Source: JADKAV01 sp963704075 (GTDB lineage Bacteria > Actinomycetota > Actinomycetes > S36-B12 > UBA10799). From it: a stretch of 64,000 bases of DNA. The notes beneath the pieces are model-generated. The model searched no databases and was not told the DNA's origin. It was given only the letters and a program-made list of their open reading frames with translations. The position numbers and the translations under genes were made by a program. The stretch's first letter is position 1; each line of letters opens with the position of its first letter. Positions 12,014 to 21,200 of this stretch are shown here, in pieces. The stretch spans positions 135,886 to 199,885 of the forward strand of contig CAVPGV010000020.1 of NCBI GenBank assembly GCA_963704075.1. Reading direction: 5' to 3'.

Positions 12014-13056
12014 GCCTGTCGGCGCACATCATGGTCCCCGAACGGGGTGTGGATGTCGACCTCGAGGTGGCCGGCCCGGAGACGTTGGCGCTCGTGGGCC
12101 CCAACGGTTCGGGCAAGTCGACGGTGCTGCAGGTCATCGCCGGGCTTCTGCGGCCGCACGCGGGCCGTGTCGTCCTCGACGGCCGCACCCTGTTCGATGC
12201 CAGGGATGGCGACTACCTGCCGGCGCATCGCAGGAGTGTCGCGATGCTGTCCCAGGAGGCGCTGCTGTTCCCCCGCATGTCCGCTCTCGAGAACGTCGCG
12301 TTCGCCCAGCGGGCACGGGGTGTCCAGCGCGCCGCGGCGCGGGACCGGGCGATGCGCTGGCTGCGCGATCTCGAGGCGGCCGACCTCGCGGGCTCACGGC
12401 CCCACCAGTTGTCGGGCGGGCAGGCACAGCGGGTGGCCGTGGCCAGGGCGCTGGCCGCAGAACCAGCCCTGCTACTGCTCGATGAACCGCTGGCCGCCCT
12501 CGACGCCCCGGTCGCCGCCGCCATCCGGCAAACGCTCAAGCACCTGCTGTCCGAACGCTGCGCGATCCTGGTCACCCACGACATCCTCGACGCAGCATTG
12601 CTCGCCGACCGGATCGCGGTGATGGACCGCGGGCGGATCGTCGAGGCCGGACCGACCGGGCAGATCCTGCACCGCCCCCGGACACTCTTCGCCGCGCAAC
12701 TGTGCGGACTCAACCTCATCGACGGCCTCGCATTGCGGCAGGACACGATCACCACTGCCGCGGGACACACAGTGGTCGGCATCGCCCAGGCTCCTCTGAC
12801 GCCCGGAACCGCGACCGTGGCGACCTTCGCGCCCGCCACCGTCTCCGTGCACCGCAGGGCTCCGGAAGGCAGCGTGCGCAACGTCGTTGCCGGTGCGATC
12901 GACGCGATCGCACCGCAGGCGCACTTGATCCGGATCCATGTCGGCCCCCTGGCCGCGGACGTCACCCCCGGGGCATTGCGCGAGTTGCAGCTCGACGTGG
13001 GTGACCGGGTGTTCCTGGCATTCAAGGCTGCCGAGGTGGCGCTGTACCCGGCGTAG
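12010..13056 (+). CDS. modC: Molybdate ABC transporter ATP-binding protein
   Basis: 348 residues. Walker A (GPNGSGKST), Q-loop, ABC signature (LSGGQAQRV), Walker B (LLLLDEPLAAL) and the H-loop (VTHD) are intact. The C-terminal third (SVRNVVAGAIDAIAPQAHLIRI ... GDRVFLAFKAAEV) is a TOBE domain that binds molybdate and gives feedback on transport. GTG start overlaps the modB stop. Last gene of the operon; a hairpin follows at 13075. Confidence 0.94.
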   Translation: MSLSAHIMVPERGVDVDLEVAGPETLALVGPNGSGKSTVLQVIAGLLRPHAGRVVLDGRTLFDARDGDYLPAHRRSVAMLSQEALLFPRMSALENVAFAQRARGVQRAAARDRAMRWLRDLEAADLAGSRPHQLSGGQAQRVAVARALAAEPALLLLDEPLAALDAPVAAAIRQTLKHLLSERCAILVTHDILDAALLADRIAVMDRGRIVEAGPTGQILHRPRTLFAAQLCGLNLIDGLALRQDTITTAAGHTVVGIAQAPLTPGTATVATFAPATVSVHRRAPEGSVRNVVAGAIDAIAPQAHLIRIHVGPLAADVTPGALRELQLDVGDRVFLAFKAAEVALYPA

Positions 13057-13074
13057 CTCCACGACAAGGTTGTG

Positions 13075-13103
13075 AACATCTGGTCATCGGGTCAACAGAT
13101 GTT
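13075..13103. terminator. 8-bp inverted repeat after modC
   Basis: AACATCTG at 13075-13082 pairs with CAGATGTT at 13096-13103 across a 13-base loop. It sits 19 bp after the modC stop and 34 bp before the next promoter. There is no T-run, so it may be a weak terminator or an operator for the sulfur operon. Confidence 0.5.
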
Positions 13104-13136
13104 TGCACGCTTACCCCTCGCGCGGACAACCCGCGC

Positions 13137-13167
13137 TTGTGGACCGACAACCGGTCGTGCATAGTGT
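13137..13167 (+). promoter_or_regulatory. Promoter of the sulfite reductase operon
   Basis: TTGTGG (13137-13142) and CATAGT (13160-13165) are 17 bp apart. The -10 ends 6 bp before the ATG of the leader peptide at 13172, so the transcript should begin at that ATG with no leader. Confidence 0.6.
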
Positions 13168-13171
13168 CCTC

Positions 13172-13231
13172 ATGCCGAACACCACTTCCCGCATCATGCG
13201 GATGTGTGTGTGTTCGTGTTGTTGTGCCTAG
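13172..13231 (+). CDS. Polycysteine leader peptide (cysteine attenuator)
   Basis: A 19-residue ORF, MPNTTSRIMRMCVCSCCCA, ends in five cysteines within seven residues and a TAG. It begins at the predicted transcription start and lies 108 bp before sirA. In mycobacteria, leaderless polycysteine uORFs act as cysteine-responsive attenuators: when Cys-tRNA is scarce the ribosome stalls and downstream genes are expressed. Position upstream of sulfite reductase and cysH fits that role exactly. No other function is plausible for a peptide this short and biased. Confidence 0.85.
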   Translation: MPNTTSRIMRMCVCSCCCA

Positions 13232-13260
13232 CCGCCAACCTGTCGCACCCCAAAGACGAC

Positions 13261-13285
13261 CGGCGCCTGGGCATCCATGGCGCCG
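13261..13285 (+). promoter_or_regulatory. Hairpin between leader peptide and sirA
   Basis: CGGCGCC (13261-13267) pairs with GGCGCCG (13279-13285). It begins 30 bp after the leader stop and lies before the sirA ribosome site. It is a candidate for the structure that ribosome position on the polycysteine codons would open or close; GC-rich alternatives (GCGCC near 13310) could compete with it. Confidence 0.45.
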
Positions 13286-13339
13286 AGACCCCCCTCGCGC
13301 CACGGCCCTACGCGCCGGTCTCCCATTCCAGGAGAACCG

Positions 13340-15001
13340 ATGCCAGACCCAAGACCCACCCGCACCAAGGCCACCGGCCAGTGGGCGCTCGGCGAACGCC
13401 AGCCGCTGAATCCCAACGAGCAGTTCAAGGCCGAGGACAACGGCCTGAACGTGCGGGAGCGCGTCGAGCAGATCTACGCACACGAGGGGTTCGGGTCCAT
13501 TCCGCCCGACGACCTGCGCGGCCGCCTGCGCTGGTGGGGCCTCTACACCCAGCGCAGGCCCGGCATCGACGGCGGCCGCACTGCGAGCCTGCCTCCCGAG
13601 GAACTCGATGACGAGTACTTCATGCTGCGCATCCGCACGGACGGCGGAATGCTCAGCCTCGACCAATTGCGCACGATCGCGAACATCTCGCGGAGCTACG
13701 GCCGTGACACCGCGGACATCACCGACCGCCAGAACATCCAACTGCACTGGATCCGGATCGAGGACATGCCGACGATCTGGCAGCTGCTCGAAGCCGTCGG
13801 ACTGTCGACCACTGAGGCCTGCGGCGACACCCCGCGGGTGGTGCTCGGTTCGCCGGTCGCCGGGATCGCGGCCGACGAGATCATCGACGGCACCCCCGCG
13901 ATCGAGGAGATCGTTCGTCGCTACGTGGGCGATCCGGAGTACGCCAACCTTCCGCGCAAGTTCAAGACCGCGATCTCCGGCTCCCCGCGCCAGGATGTGG
14001 CCCACGAGATCAATTGCGTGTCCTTCGTGGGGGTGGAGCATCCTGAACTCGGCCCAGGGTTCGACGTCTGGGTGGGCGGGGGCCTGTCGACCAATCCCAT
14101 GGTGGCCCAGCGCTTGGGCGCATGGGTCCCCCGTGACGACGTGCCGGACGTCTGGGAAGCCATCATCAAGGTCTACCGGGACTACGGCTACCGCCGCCTT
14201 CGCACGCGGGCGCGGCTCAAATTCCTGGTGGCCGATTGGGGAGCCGAGAAGTTCCGCGACGTGTTGGAGCAGGAGTACCTCGGCCGGGCACTGACCGACG
14301 GCCCCGCGCCGCCGCCGCCGTCGGACCGACGAGACCACGTGGGGATCTGGCCGCAGACCGACGGCCGGTTCTACGTGGGCGCAGCACCTACCGTCGGACG
14401 GGTTTCGGGGACGACGCTGTTGGCGATCGCCGACCTCATGGACCGGGCCGGCTCGCGGCGCCTGCGGCTCACCGCTCAGCAGAAACTGGTCATCCTGGAT
14501 GTCGCGCAGCCCGACGAGTTGGCCACGGGCCTCGAGTCGCTGGGCCTGCAGGTGCGGCCCACTGAGTTCCGACGCGGCGCCATGGCGTGTACCGGCATCG
14601 AGTTCTGCAAGTTGGCCATCGTCGAGACCAAGGCCCGCACCGCCGACCTCGTCGACCGGCTCGAGGGGCATTTCGGGGAGAAACTCGAAGGTACCGACCT
14701 GAGCATCCACGTCAACGGCTGCCCCAATTCCTGCGCGCGGTTCCAGATCGCCGACATCGGCTTCAAAGGATCCCTGGTACCCGACGCCGACGGCGAGATG
14801 GTCGAGGGCTTCCAGGTCCACCTCGGCGGCCGACTGGGCCCGCAGGCCGGTTTCGGGCGCAAGCTGCGGGCGTTGAAGGTCATCGCCGACGACGTTCCCG
14901 ACTACGTCCAGCGCGTCCTGACCAACTACACCGAGCAGCGCGAGGAATCCGAGCCCTTCGCCGACTGGGTGGAGCGGGCCGATGAGGAGTCGTTGCGATG
15001 A
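13340..15001 (+). CDS. sirA: Assimilatory siroheme sulfite reductase (ferredoxin)
   Basis: 553 residues. Reduces sulfite to sulfide with six electrons from ferredoxin. Cluster/siroheme cysteines are present as CTGIEFC and CPNSC in the C-terminal half. Tyr69 (in WWGLYTQRRPGIDGG) and Cys161 (in TTEACGDTPRVVLGS) fall at exactly the numbers reported for M. tuberculosis SirA, whose Tyr-Cys covalent link marks sulfite rather than nitrite reductases. AGGAGA lies before the ATG. The stop overlaps the next ATG (ATGA). First enzyme gene after the polycysteine leader, hence probably induced by cysteine shortage. Confidence 0.94.
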   Translation: MPDPRPTRTKATGQWALGERQPLNPNEQFKAEDNGLNVRERVEQIYAHEGFGSIPPDDLRGRLRWWGLYTQRRPGIDGGRTASLPPEELDDEYFMLRIRTDGGMLSLDQLRTIANISRSYGRDTADITDRQNIQLHWIRIEDMPTIWQLLEAVGLSTTEACGDTPRVVLGSPVAGIAADEIIDGTPAIEEIVRRYVGDPEYANLPRKFKTAISGSPRQDVAHEINCVSFVGVEHPELGPGFDVWVGGGLSTNPMVAQRLGAWVPRDDVPDVWEAIIKVYRDYGYRRLRTRARLKFLVADWGAEKFRDVLEQEYLGRALTDGPAPPPPSDRRDHVGIWPQTDGRFYVGAAPTVGRVSGTTLLAIADLMDRAGSRRLRLTAQQKLVILDVAQPDELATGLESLGLQVRPTEFRRGAMACTGIEFCKLAIVETKARTADLVDRLEGHFGEKLEGTDLSIHVNGCPNSCARFQIADIGFKGSLVPDADGEMVEGFQVHLGGRLGPQAGFGRKLRALKVIADDVPDYVQRVLTNYTEQREESEPFADWVERADEESLR

Positions 15002-15132
15002 ACGTCGTGCATTTCTGCCCCTATTGCGGCGACGAGGACTTGTGGCCGGAACCGGGCCATGGCGCGTGGCGATGTCGGGCGTGCACTCGCACCTTCACCG
15101 TCCGCATCGTCAAACCCGAGGAGCGCAAATGA
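14998..15132 (+). CDS. Small zinc-ribbon protein in the sulfite reductase operon
   Basis: 44 residues, wedged between sirA and cysH with ATGA overlaps at both ends. It contains two cysteine pairs, CPYC near residue 7 and CRAC near residue 26, separated by a W-rich stretch, so it should fold as a single zinc ribbon. Similar tiny proteins follow sirA in other actinobacteria; no function is established. The location suggests a role in reductase assembly, electron delivery or sulfide handling, but that is inference. Confidence 0.85.
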   Translation: MNVVHFCPYCGDEDLWPEPGHGAWRCRACTRTFTVRIVKPEERK

Positions 15133-15869
15133 GCATCGACTCCCTTCCACCCGTGGTCCGCAGCGCCGATCCCAGTGCGCGGGCGGCGCAGGGGGCGGCA
15201 ACCATCGGACACCTGCAGCGGGCAGGCGTGGACCACGTACATCTGGCCACCGCCGCCATCCGCTGGGCTGCACGCCACTTCCGTTCGCTGGTGCTGATGT
15301 CCAGCATGGGCGACGAGGTACTGGTCCATTTGGCAGCCCGCGCGGCACCCGGCATCGAGGTCGCCTTCATCGACACCGGGTACCACTTCCCCGAGACCCT
15401 GGGCACGGCCGCCGCGTACGCCGCGACGCAGCCACTGTCGCTGCTGACCGTCCGTCCGTCGCAGTCGGTCGCCGAGCAGGACGCTGAGTACGGGGCGCGC
15501 CTGCACGACCGCGACCCCGATCGCTGCTGTGCTCTGCGCAAGGTGGAACCCCTGGAACGCACGCTGGCCGGTCGGGATGCCTGGATCACGGGCATGCGCA
15601 GGGTGGATGCGCCGACCCGCTCGGACATCGCGGTGGTGACCCTGGACGCCAGACGTTCGATGGTGAAGATCAACCCGATGGCGACATGGACCGAGGCCCA
15701 GACCGAGGCGTACGCCCGCGATCACGACGTCCTGCTCAACCCCCTGCGGAAGTCGGGCTACACGTCCATCGGTTGCGCACCGTGCACACGCCCGACCGCG
15801 CCCGGGGACGACCCGCGGGCCGGTCGATGGGCGGGCAAGGGCAAGACCGAATGCGGGCTGCACGTCTGA
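15129..15869 (+). CDS. cysH: Adenylyl-sulfate reductase, iron-sulfur type
   Basis: 246 residues of the PAPS/APS reductase fold. SSMGDEVLVHLA near the start is the nucleotide loop; GYHFPETL follows. Both paired cysteine motifs of the [4Fe-4S] subclass are present, CCALRKVEPL and CAPC, and the catalytic C-terminal cysteine is in KTECGLHV. Enzymes with these four extra cysteines mostly reduce APS (thioredoxin-dependent), giving the sulfite used by SirA. Overlaps the zinc-ribbon gene (ATGA). No cysN, cysD or cysC nearby. A terminator follows within 11 bp. Confidence 0.93.
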   Translation: MSIDSLPPVVRSADPSARAAQGAATIGHLQRAGVDHVHLATAAIRWAARHFRSLVLMSSMGDEVLVHLAARAAPGIEVAFIDTGYHFPETLGTAAAYAATQPLSLLTVRPSQSVAEQDAEYGARLHDRDPDRCCALRKVEPLERTLAGRDAWITGMRRVDAPTRSDIAVVTLDARRSMVKINPMATWTEAQTEAYARDHDVLLNPLRKSGYTSIGCAPCTRPTAPGDDPRAGRWAGKGKTECGLHV

Positions 15870-15879
15870 GGTGGGGTGA

Positions 15880-15915
15880 GGCCTTTCGGGCACGCCTGAA
15901 CCGCCCGAAAGGGCC
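15880..15915 (+). terminator. Hairpin terminator after cysH
   Basis: GGCCTTTCGGGC (15880-15891) pairs with GCCCGAAAGGGCC (15903-15915) with one bulged base and an 11-base loop. No T-run, as is usual in this GC-rich group. Confidence 0.7.
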
Positions 15916-15997
15916 ATCCCCCAACCGGCGCAACGGCACTTGACGCGACGAAATCGCAGATCGGCGCTAACCTGCGCTGCGGAACGAAGGAGAACCG

Positions 15998-16786
15998 ATG
16001 AGTCGAGCGTCCCGTGACACGATCTCGCTGCCACCCCCGCCAGCCGACTACGGCGTCGTGCTGCTCTCACACGGCAGCGCCGACCCCCGGGCACGTCTTG
16101 CCTGCGACCTCTTGGCCCGCCGGGTGGGCCACCGACTCGGCGCGTTCGTCGCCCAGGCGACCCTGGATCTGGACCGGCCCCGCCTGGACGGAGCGATCGC
16201 CTACCTGGAATCGAAAGGGATCCGGGACCTGGTCGTGGTCCCCATGCTTCTCACCACCGCGTACCACGCCACCTCGGACGTCCCGATGTTCGCGGCGGCG
16301 ACCCAGGCATCGCACCCGCACACACACATCTTGATGGCCAACCCGATGGGTGCCGACCCGCACTTGCTCGACGGCCTGGATGCGGTGCTGAAGGCCGCGG
16401 GACACCGCCCCGACCCACAGACGGCGGTGGTGCTCGCGTCGGCCGGGTCCAGCTACGCCGCAGCCCGCAGCCGGCATGCGGCTCTGGCACTGCAGTGGCG
16501 CACGCACGGGTGGGGGGCGTCAGCGGTCGCATTCGCGTCGGGAACCGGTCCCAAGGTCGAGGACGCGGTTGCCGATCTGCGGTCCAGCGGCTACGAGAAG
16601 ATCTGTGTCGCACCCTTCCTCATCGCCCCGGGTGTCATGTCACAGCGCATCGCCGCCGCCGCCCGCAACTCCGGCGCGGTGGCCGTGACCGGCACGCTGC
16701 ACAGCACGGATGCGGCCATGGAGGTCGTGCTGCGCCGGGTGCGTTCGGCCGTGGAGCAACGCGATCTGCCACTGGCCTCTGGCTGA
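15998..16786 (+). CDS. CbiX-type sirohydrochlorin chelatase
   Basis: 262 residues with two CbiX-like halves. The first carries the chelatase signature (GVVLLSHGSADPRAR) and the metal region LLTTAYHATSDVP; the second repeats the fold (VLASAGSSYAAAR ... VAPFLIAPGVMSQRI). Inserts ferrous iron (siroheme) or cobalt into sirohydrochlorin. Directly downstream of sirA and cysH, so iron insertion for the sulfite reductase cofactor is the likely job. AAGGAGA precedes the ATG; it is separated from cysH by a terminator, so it has its own promoter. Confidence 0.88.
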   Translation: MSRASRDTISLPPPPADYGVVLLSHGSADPRARLACDLLARRVGHRLGAFVAQATLDLDRPRLDGAIAYLESKGIRDLVVVPMLLTTAYHATSDVPMFAAATQASHPHTHILMANPMGADPHLLDGLDAVLKAAGHRPDPQTAVVLASAGSSYAAARSRHAALALQWRTHGWGASAVAFASGTGPKVEDAVADLRSSGYEKICVAPFLIAPGVMSQRIAAAARNSGAVAVTGTLHSTDAAMEVVLRRVRSAVEQRDLPLASG

Positions 16787-16851
16787 GGACCCGATCCGGG
16801 CCCGCGCCGGCTTCGGCGGCGTGCGCAGGATCCGCATGTAACGATGCGGAC

Positions 16852-18021
16852 ATGGACTTCACGTTTCCCGAAGAGATCACGGCCCTGCGCGCCAGTTTCG
16901 CCGACTTCGTCAAGCGGCAGATCATGCCCCTGGAAGAGGACCTCGCCGGCGAGTTCGACACCCTCTCGCCGGATCGCGAGCGGGTCGTCGAGGCGATGGA
17001 CCGGGTTCGTGCATTGTCGGTCGAGGCGGGCTTCTTCGCCGCGCACATGCCCGAATCGGTCGGTGGGCAGGGGCTCAGCACCCTCGGGATGACCGCGCTG
17101 GTGGAGGACGCCGCACGCAGCGGCTCGCGCCTGGCGATGACCGCGATCTCGCCGCCGAACCCCGCCGGCCCCAGTTCCCTGCTGCTCAAACTCCCCGACC
17201 ACCTGATCAAGGAGTGGGTCACCCCCGTGGTCACCGGCACGAAGACCGCCTGCTTCGCGCTCACCGAGCCGGAGGCCGGATCGGACGCCCAAGCCATTCG
17301 CACCAAAGCCACCAAGGACGGCGACGGGTGGCGGATCAACGGCCACAAGCACTACATCACCAACGCCTCGCACGCCGACTTCGCCGTCGTGTTCGCGGTG
17401 ACCGACGCCGAGAAGCGGGCGGCCGGTGGCATCACGGCGTTCCTGGTGCCCGCCGAGCAGTTCCGCCGGGGGCCGACGCAGTGGAACATCTCCGACACCC
17501 ACCCGGGCGAGTTGTTCTTCGAGGACGCGTGGGTGCCTGACGACCACGTCATCGGCGAGGTGGGGCTGGGCTTCTTCGCGGCGATGGAGTTCCTGAACGC
17601 CGGGCGCGCATTCATCGGCGCGCAGGCCCTCGGGCTGGCCGAGTTCAGCCTCGATGCCGCGACCGCCCACGTGCAGGCGCGCACCGCTTTCGGCAAGCCG
17701 TTGGCCGCGTTCCAGGGGGCCAGCTTCCCGCTGGCCGAGAGCAAGGTCGAGATCGAGGCGATGCGCTGGTTGGTCTACCACCTGGCCTGGGCCGTCGACG
17801 AGGGTCAGAACGCCATGCTGGACGCCTCCATCGTGAAGTACTACTCCACTGAACGGGCGTACGCCGTGGCCGACCGGTGCCTGCAGGCCTTCGGAGGGAT
17901 GGGCCTGATGAAGTCCGGGCCGATCGAGCGCGTGCTGCGCCATTTGCGGATGCTGCGGGTGGTCGAGGGCGCCTCCGAGATCCAACTTCTGGTCATCTCC
18001 CGTGCGTTGACCGTGAAGTAG
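16852..18021 (+). CDS. Acyl-CoA dehydrogenase family protein
   Basis: 389 residues. The family fold is clear: a helical N-terminal part, the FAD-binding strand CFALTEPEAGSDA, the beta-domain (GWRINGHKHYITNASHADF) and the C-terminal helical domain ending in GGMGLMKSGPIERVLRHLRM and VVEGASEIQLLVISR. Oxidises an acyl-CoA thioester and passes electrons to electron transfer flavoprotein. Chain length or branched substrate cannot be read from the sequence. No operon partner: 211 bp separates it from the sirohydrochlorin gene's block and it is followed by kgd's own promoter. Confidence 0.9.
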   Translation: MDFTFPEEITALRASFADFVKRQIMPLEEDLAGEFDTLSPDRERVVEAMDRVRALSVEAGFFAAHMPESVGGQGLSTLGMTALVEDAARSGSRLAMTAISPPNPAGPSSLLLKLPDHLIKEWVTPVVTGTKTACFALTEPEAGSDAQAIRTKATKDGDGWRINGHKHYITNASHADFAVVFAVTDAEKRAAGGITAFLVPAEQFRRGPTQWNISDTHPGELFFEDAWVPDDHVIGEVGLGFFAAMEFLNAGRAFIGAQALGLAEFSLDAATAHVQARTAFGKPLAAFQGASFPLAESKVEIEAMRWLVYHLAWAVDEGQNAMLDASIVKYYSTERAYAVADRCLQAFGGMGLMKSGPIERVLRHLRMLRVVEGASEIQLLVISRALTVK

Positions 18022-18165
18022 GTCCGGCGCGAACGGGCGAGGTTGTCAGGATCTGTTGACTCAATGACCGGATATCCACCACCGCACCGCGAATCCGGCG
18101 GACACGGTGCGGTAACGGTCCGGTACGCACATTGACCGACCGATGCGCGCGCGCCGCCCGGTCAC

Positions 18166-18205
18166 TAGGCTGGACCACGCATGCGAATCGACCCCAGGGG
18201 CACAC
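18166..18205 (+). promoter_or_regulatory. Putative -10 and ribosome site for kgd
   Basis: TAGGCT at 18166-18171 is a fair -10; AGGGG at 18196-18200 lies 5 bp before the GTG at 18206. This decides the kgd start over an upstream in-frame ATG at 18143, which precedes the -10. Confidence 0.5.
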
Positions 18206-21200
18206 GTGACCACTGACGCAGGGAACTCCTTCGGAGCCAACGAATGGCTCGTTGACGAGTTGTACGAGCAGTACCTAGAGGATCGGCATTCCGTCGACCC
18301 GGCCTGGTGGGACTTCTTCGCCGACTACGTGCCGTCGGACCCCGCCCGCGCTGCGGCGCTGAAGACCAAGATCGACCAGGCCAAGGCGGCCCGGGCCCCG
18401 GCGAAGGCCGCCCCCGAGCCCAGACCCGCGGCCCCCCAGGTCACCAGCGAGGAGGCCACCGTGCTGCGCGGGCCCGCCGCCCGGGTGGTCACGAACATGG
18501 AGGCCAGCCTCGGCGTTCCGACCGCGACCAGTGTCCGCGCGGTGCCCGCGAAACTGCTGATCGACAACCGCGTGGTGATCAACAACCACCTGGGGCGCAA
18601 ACGGCAGGGGAAGATCAGTTTCACCCACCTGATCGGCTACGCGATGGTCCAGGCCATGAAGGCCATCCCCAGCATGAACGCCTCCTACGCCGAGATCGAC
18701 GGGAAGCCGGCGGTGGTGCAGCACGAGTCGGTCGGGCTGGGCATCGCGATCGACATGAGCAAACCGGACGGCACCCGGCAGTTGCTGGTGCCGAGCATCA
18801 AGAACGCGCAGGACATGGACTTCGCCGCGTTCCGGCATGCCTACGAGGACCTGATCCACCGCGCCCGCAACAACAAGCTGGGCGTCGACGACTTCGCCGG
18901 GACGACTGCCAGCCTGACCAACCCGGGAACCATTGGGACCGTCCATTCCGTGCCACGGCTGATGCCCGGTCAGGGCGTCATCCTGGGCGTCGGGGCCATG
19001 GAGTACCCGGCGGAGTTCCAGGGCGCGGCCGTGGAGACCATCGTCCGGCAGGGCATCAGCAAGATCCTGACGCTCACCTCGACCTACGACCACCGGATCA
19101 TCCAGGGCGCCCAGAGCGGGGAGTTCCTGCGGCGCATCCACCAGTACCTGCTGGGCGAGGACGACTTCTACGTCAACGTGTTCCGGTCGTTGCGCATCCC
19201 CTACGAGCCGATCCGCTGGGCCCAGGACATCGCGCTGGCCCACGACGACGAGATCTCCAAGACCGCCCGCGTCCAGGAACTCATCCACGCCTACCGGGTG
19301 CGCGGACACCTGATGGCCGACATCGACCCGCTGGAGTACAAGCAGCGCTCACACCCCGACCTGGACATCTCCAGCCACGGGCTGACCCTGTGGGACCTCG
19401 ACCGGGAGTACGCCACCGGCGGGTTCGGCGGACAGCCGTTCATGAAACTGCGCACCATCCTGGGCATCCTGCGCGACTCCTACTGCCGGACCATCGGTGT
19501 GGAGTACATGCACATCCAGGACCCGGAGCAGCGCGCGTGGATCCAGAGCAAGGTGGAGCGTCCCTACACCCCGCCGACCCGCGATGAGCAGATGCAGATC
19601 CTTCGTAGGCTCAACGCGGCGGAGGCCTTCGAGACGTTCCTGCAGACCAAGTACGTGGGCCAGAAGCGCTTCTCGCTGGAGGGCGCCGAATCCACGGTGG
19701 CTGTGCTCGACGAGATCCTCGAAGCCGCCGCCCAGGACACGCTGGAAGAGGTAGCGATCGGGATGCCCCACCGCGGGCGTCTCAACGTTCTGGCCAATAT
19801 CGCCGGCAAGCGCTATGCGCAGATCTTCCGGGAGTTCGAGGGCGGCACCGTCGACTCCGTCATGGGGTCCGGAGACGTCAAGTACCACCTCGGCAGCACT
19901 GGCGAGTACGAGGCGGAGAGCGGCGAGGTGATCACTGTGTCGCTGGCCGCCAACCCGAGCCACCTCGAAGCGGTCAACCCCGTGCTCGAGGGGATCGTCC
20001 GCGCCAAGCAGGACATGCTGGACCGCGGTGAGGAGTTCCCCGTCCTGCCGGTCCTGATGCACGGCGACGCCGCCTTCGCCGGTCAAGGAGTGGTCGCAGA
20101 GACCCTGAACCTGTCGCAGCTGCGCGGCTACCGCACCGGCGGCACGGTGCACATCATCGTGAACAACCAGGTGGGCTTCACCACTCCTCCGGAGAGCAGT
20201 CGTAGTTCGGTGTACGCCACCGATGTGGCGCGCACGGTGCAGGCGCCGATCTTCCATGTCAACGGCGACGACCCGGAGGCCTGCGTTCGGGTGGCACGGA
20301 TGGCGTTCGACTTCCGCGAGGCGTTCAACAAGGACGTGGTCATCGACCTGGTCTGCTACCGACGCCGCGGGCACAACGAGGCCGACGACCCCTCGCTGAC
20401 CAACCCGAACATGTACAAGCTCATCGACCAGAAGCGTTCGGTGCGCAAGCTCTACACCTCGTCGTTGATCGAGCGCGGCGACCTGTCGCAGGAGGACGCC
20501 GAGAAGGCGCTGCAGGACTACCAGTCGCAACTGGAGCGGGTGTTCTCGGAGACCCGCGAGGCGATGGCCCACCCCGAGGAGACGAAGGTCCTCACGGTCG
20601 TGGAGTACCCGGCGCACGTGGAGACCGCGATCAGCGAGGAGACCCTCAAGCGCATCGTGGATTCCCAGGTCGCGCTTCCCGACCGGCTCACCGTGCACAC
20701 GCGTCTGCAGCCGCAGTTGCAGCGTCGCGCGCAGATGGTCCAGGACGGGACGATCGACTGGGCCATGGGCGAGACGCTGGCCTTCGGCTCGCTGCTGATG
20801 GAGGGACGCAACGTGCGCCTCACCGGCCAGGACACCGCGCGCGGGACGTTCGGCCAGCGGCACGCGGTGATCGTGGACCGCGAGACCGAGGAGCGGTATG
20901 TGCCACTGCACAACCTGTCCAGCGACCAGGGCCGGTTCTACGTCTTCGACTCCATGCTCAGCGAGTTCGCGGCCCTCGGGTTCGAGTACGGCTACTCCGT
21001 GCAGGCCCCGGAAACGCTGGTGCTGTGGGAGGCCCAGTTCGGGGACTTCGCCAACGGCGCGCAGACCATCACCGACGAATTCATCTCCAGCGGTGAGCAG
21101 AAGTGGGGGCAACTGTCGGGGATCGTGATGTTGTTGCCGCACGGCTATGAGGGGCAGGGACCCGACCACTCCTCGGCACGGGTCGAGCGCTACCTGCAAC

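Noticed and set aside
16838..16851. Leaderless promoter for the acyl-CoA dehydrogenase
   Set aside because: TAACGAT is close but does not fit TANNNT at the needed spacing, so not counted.
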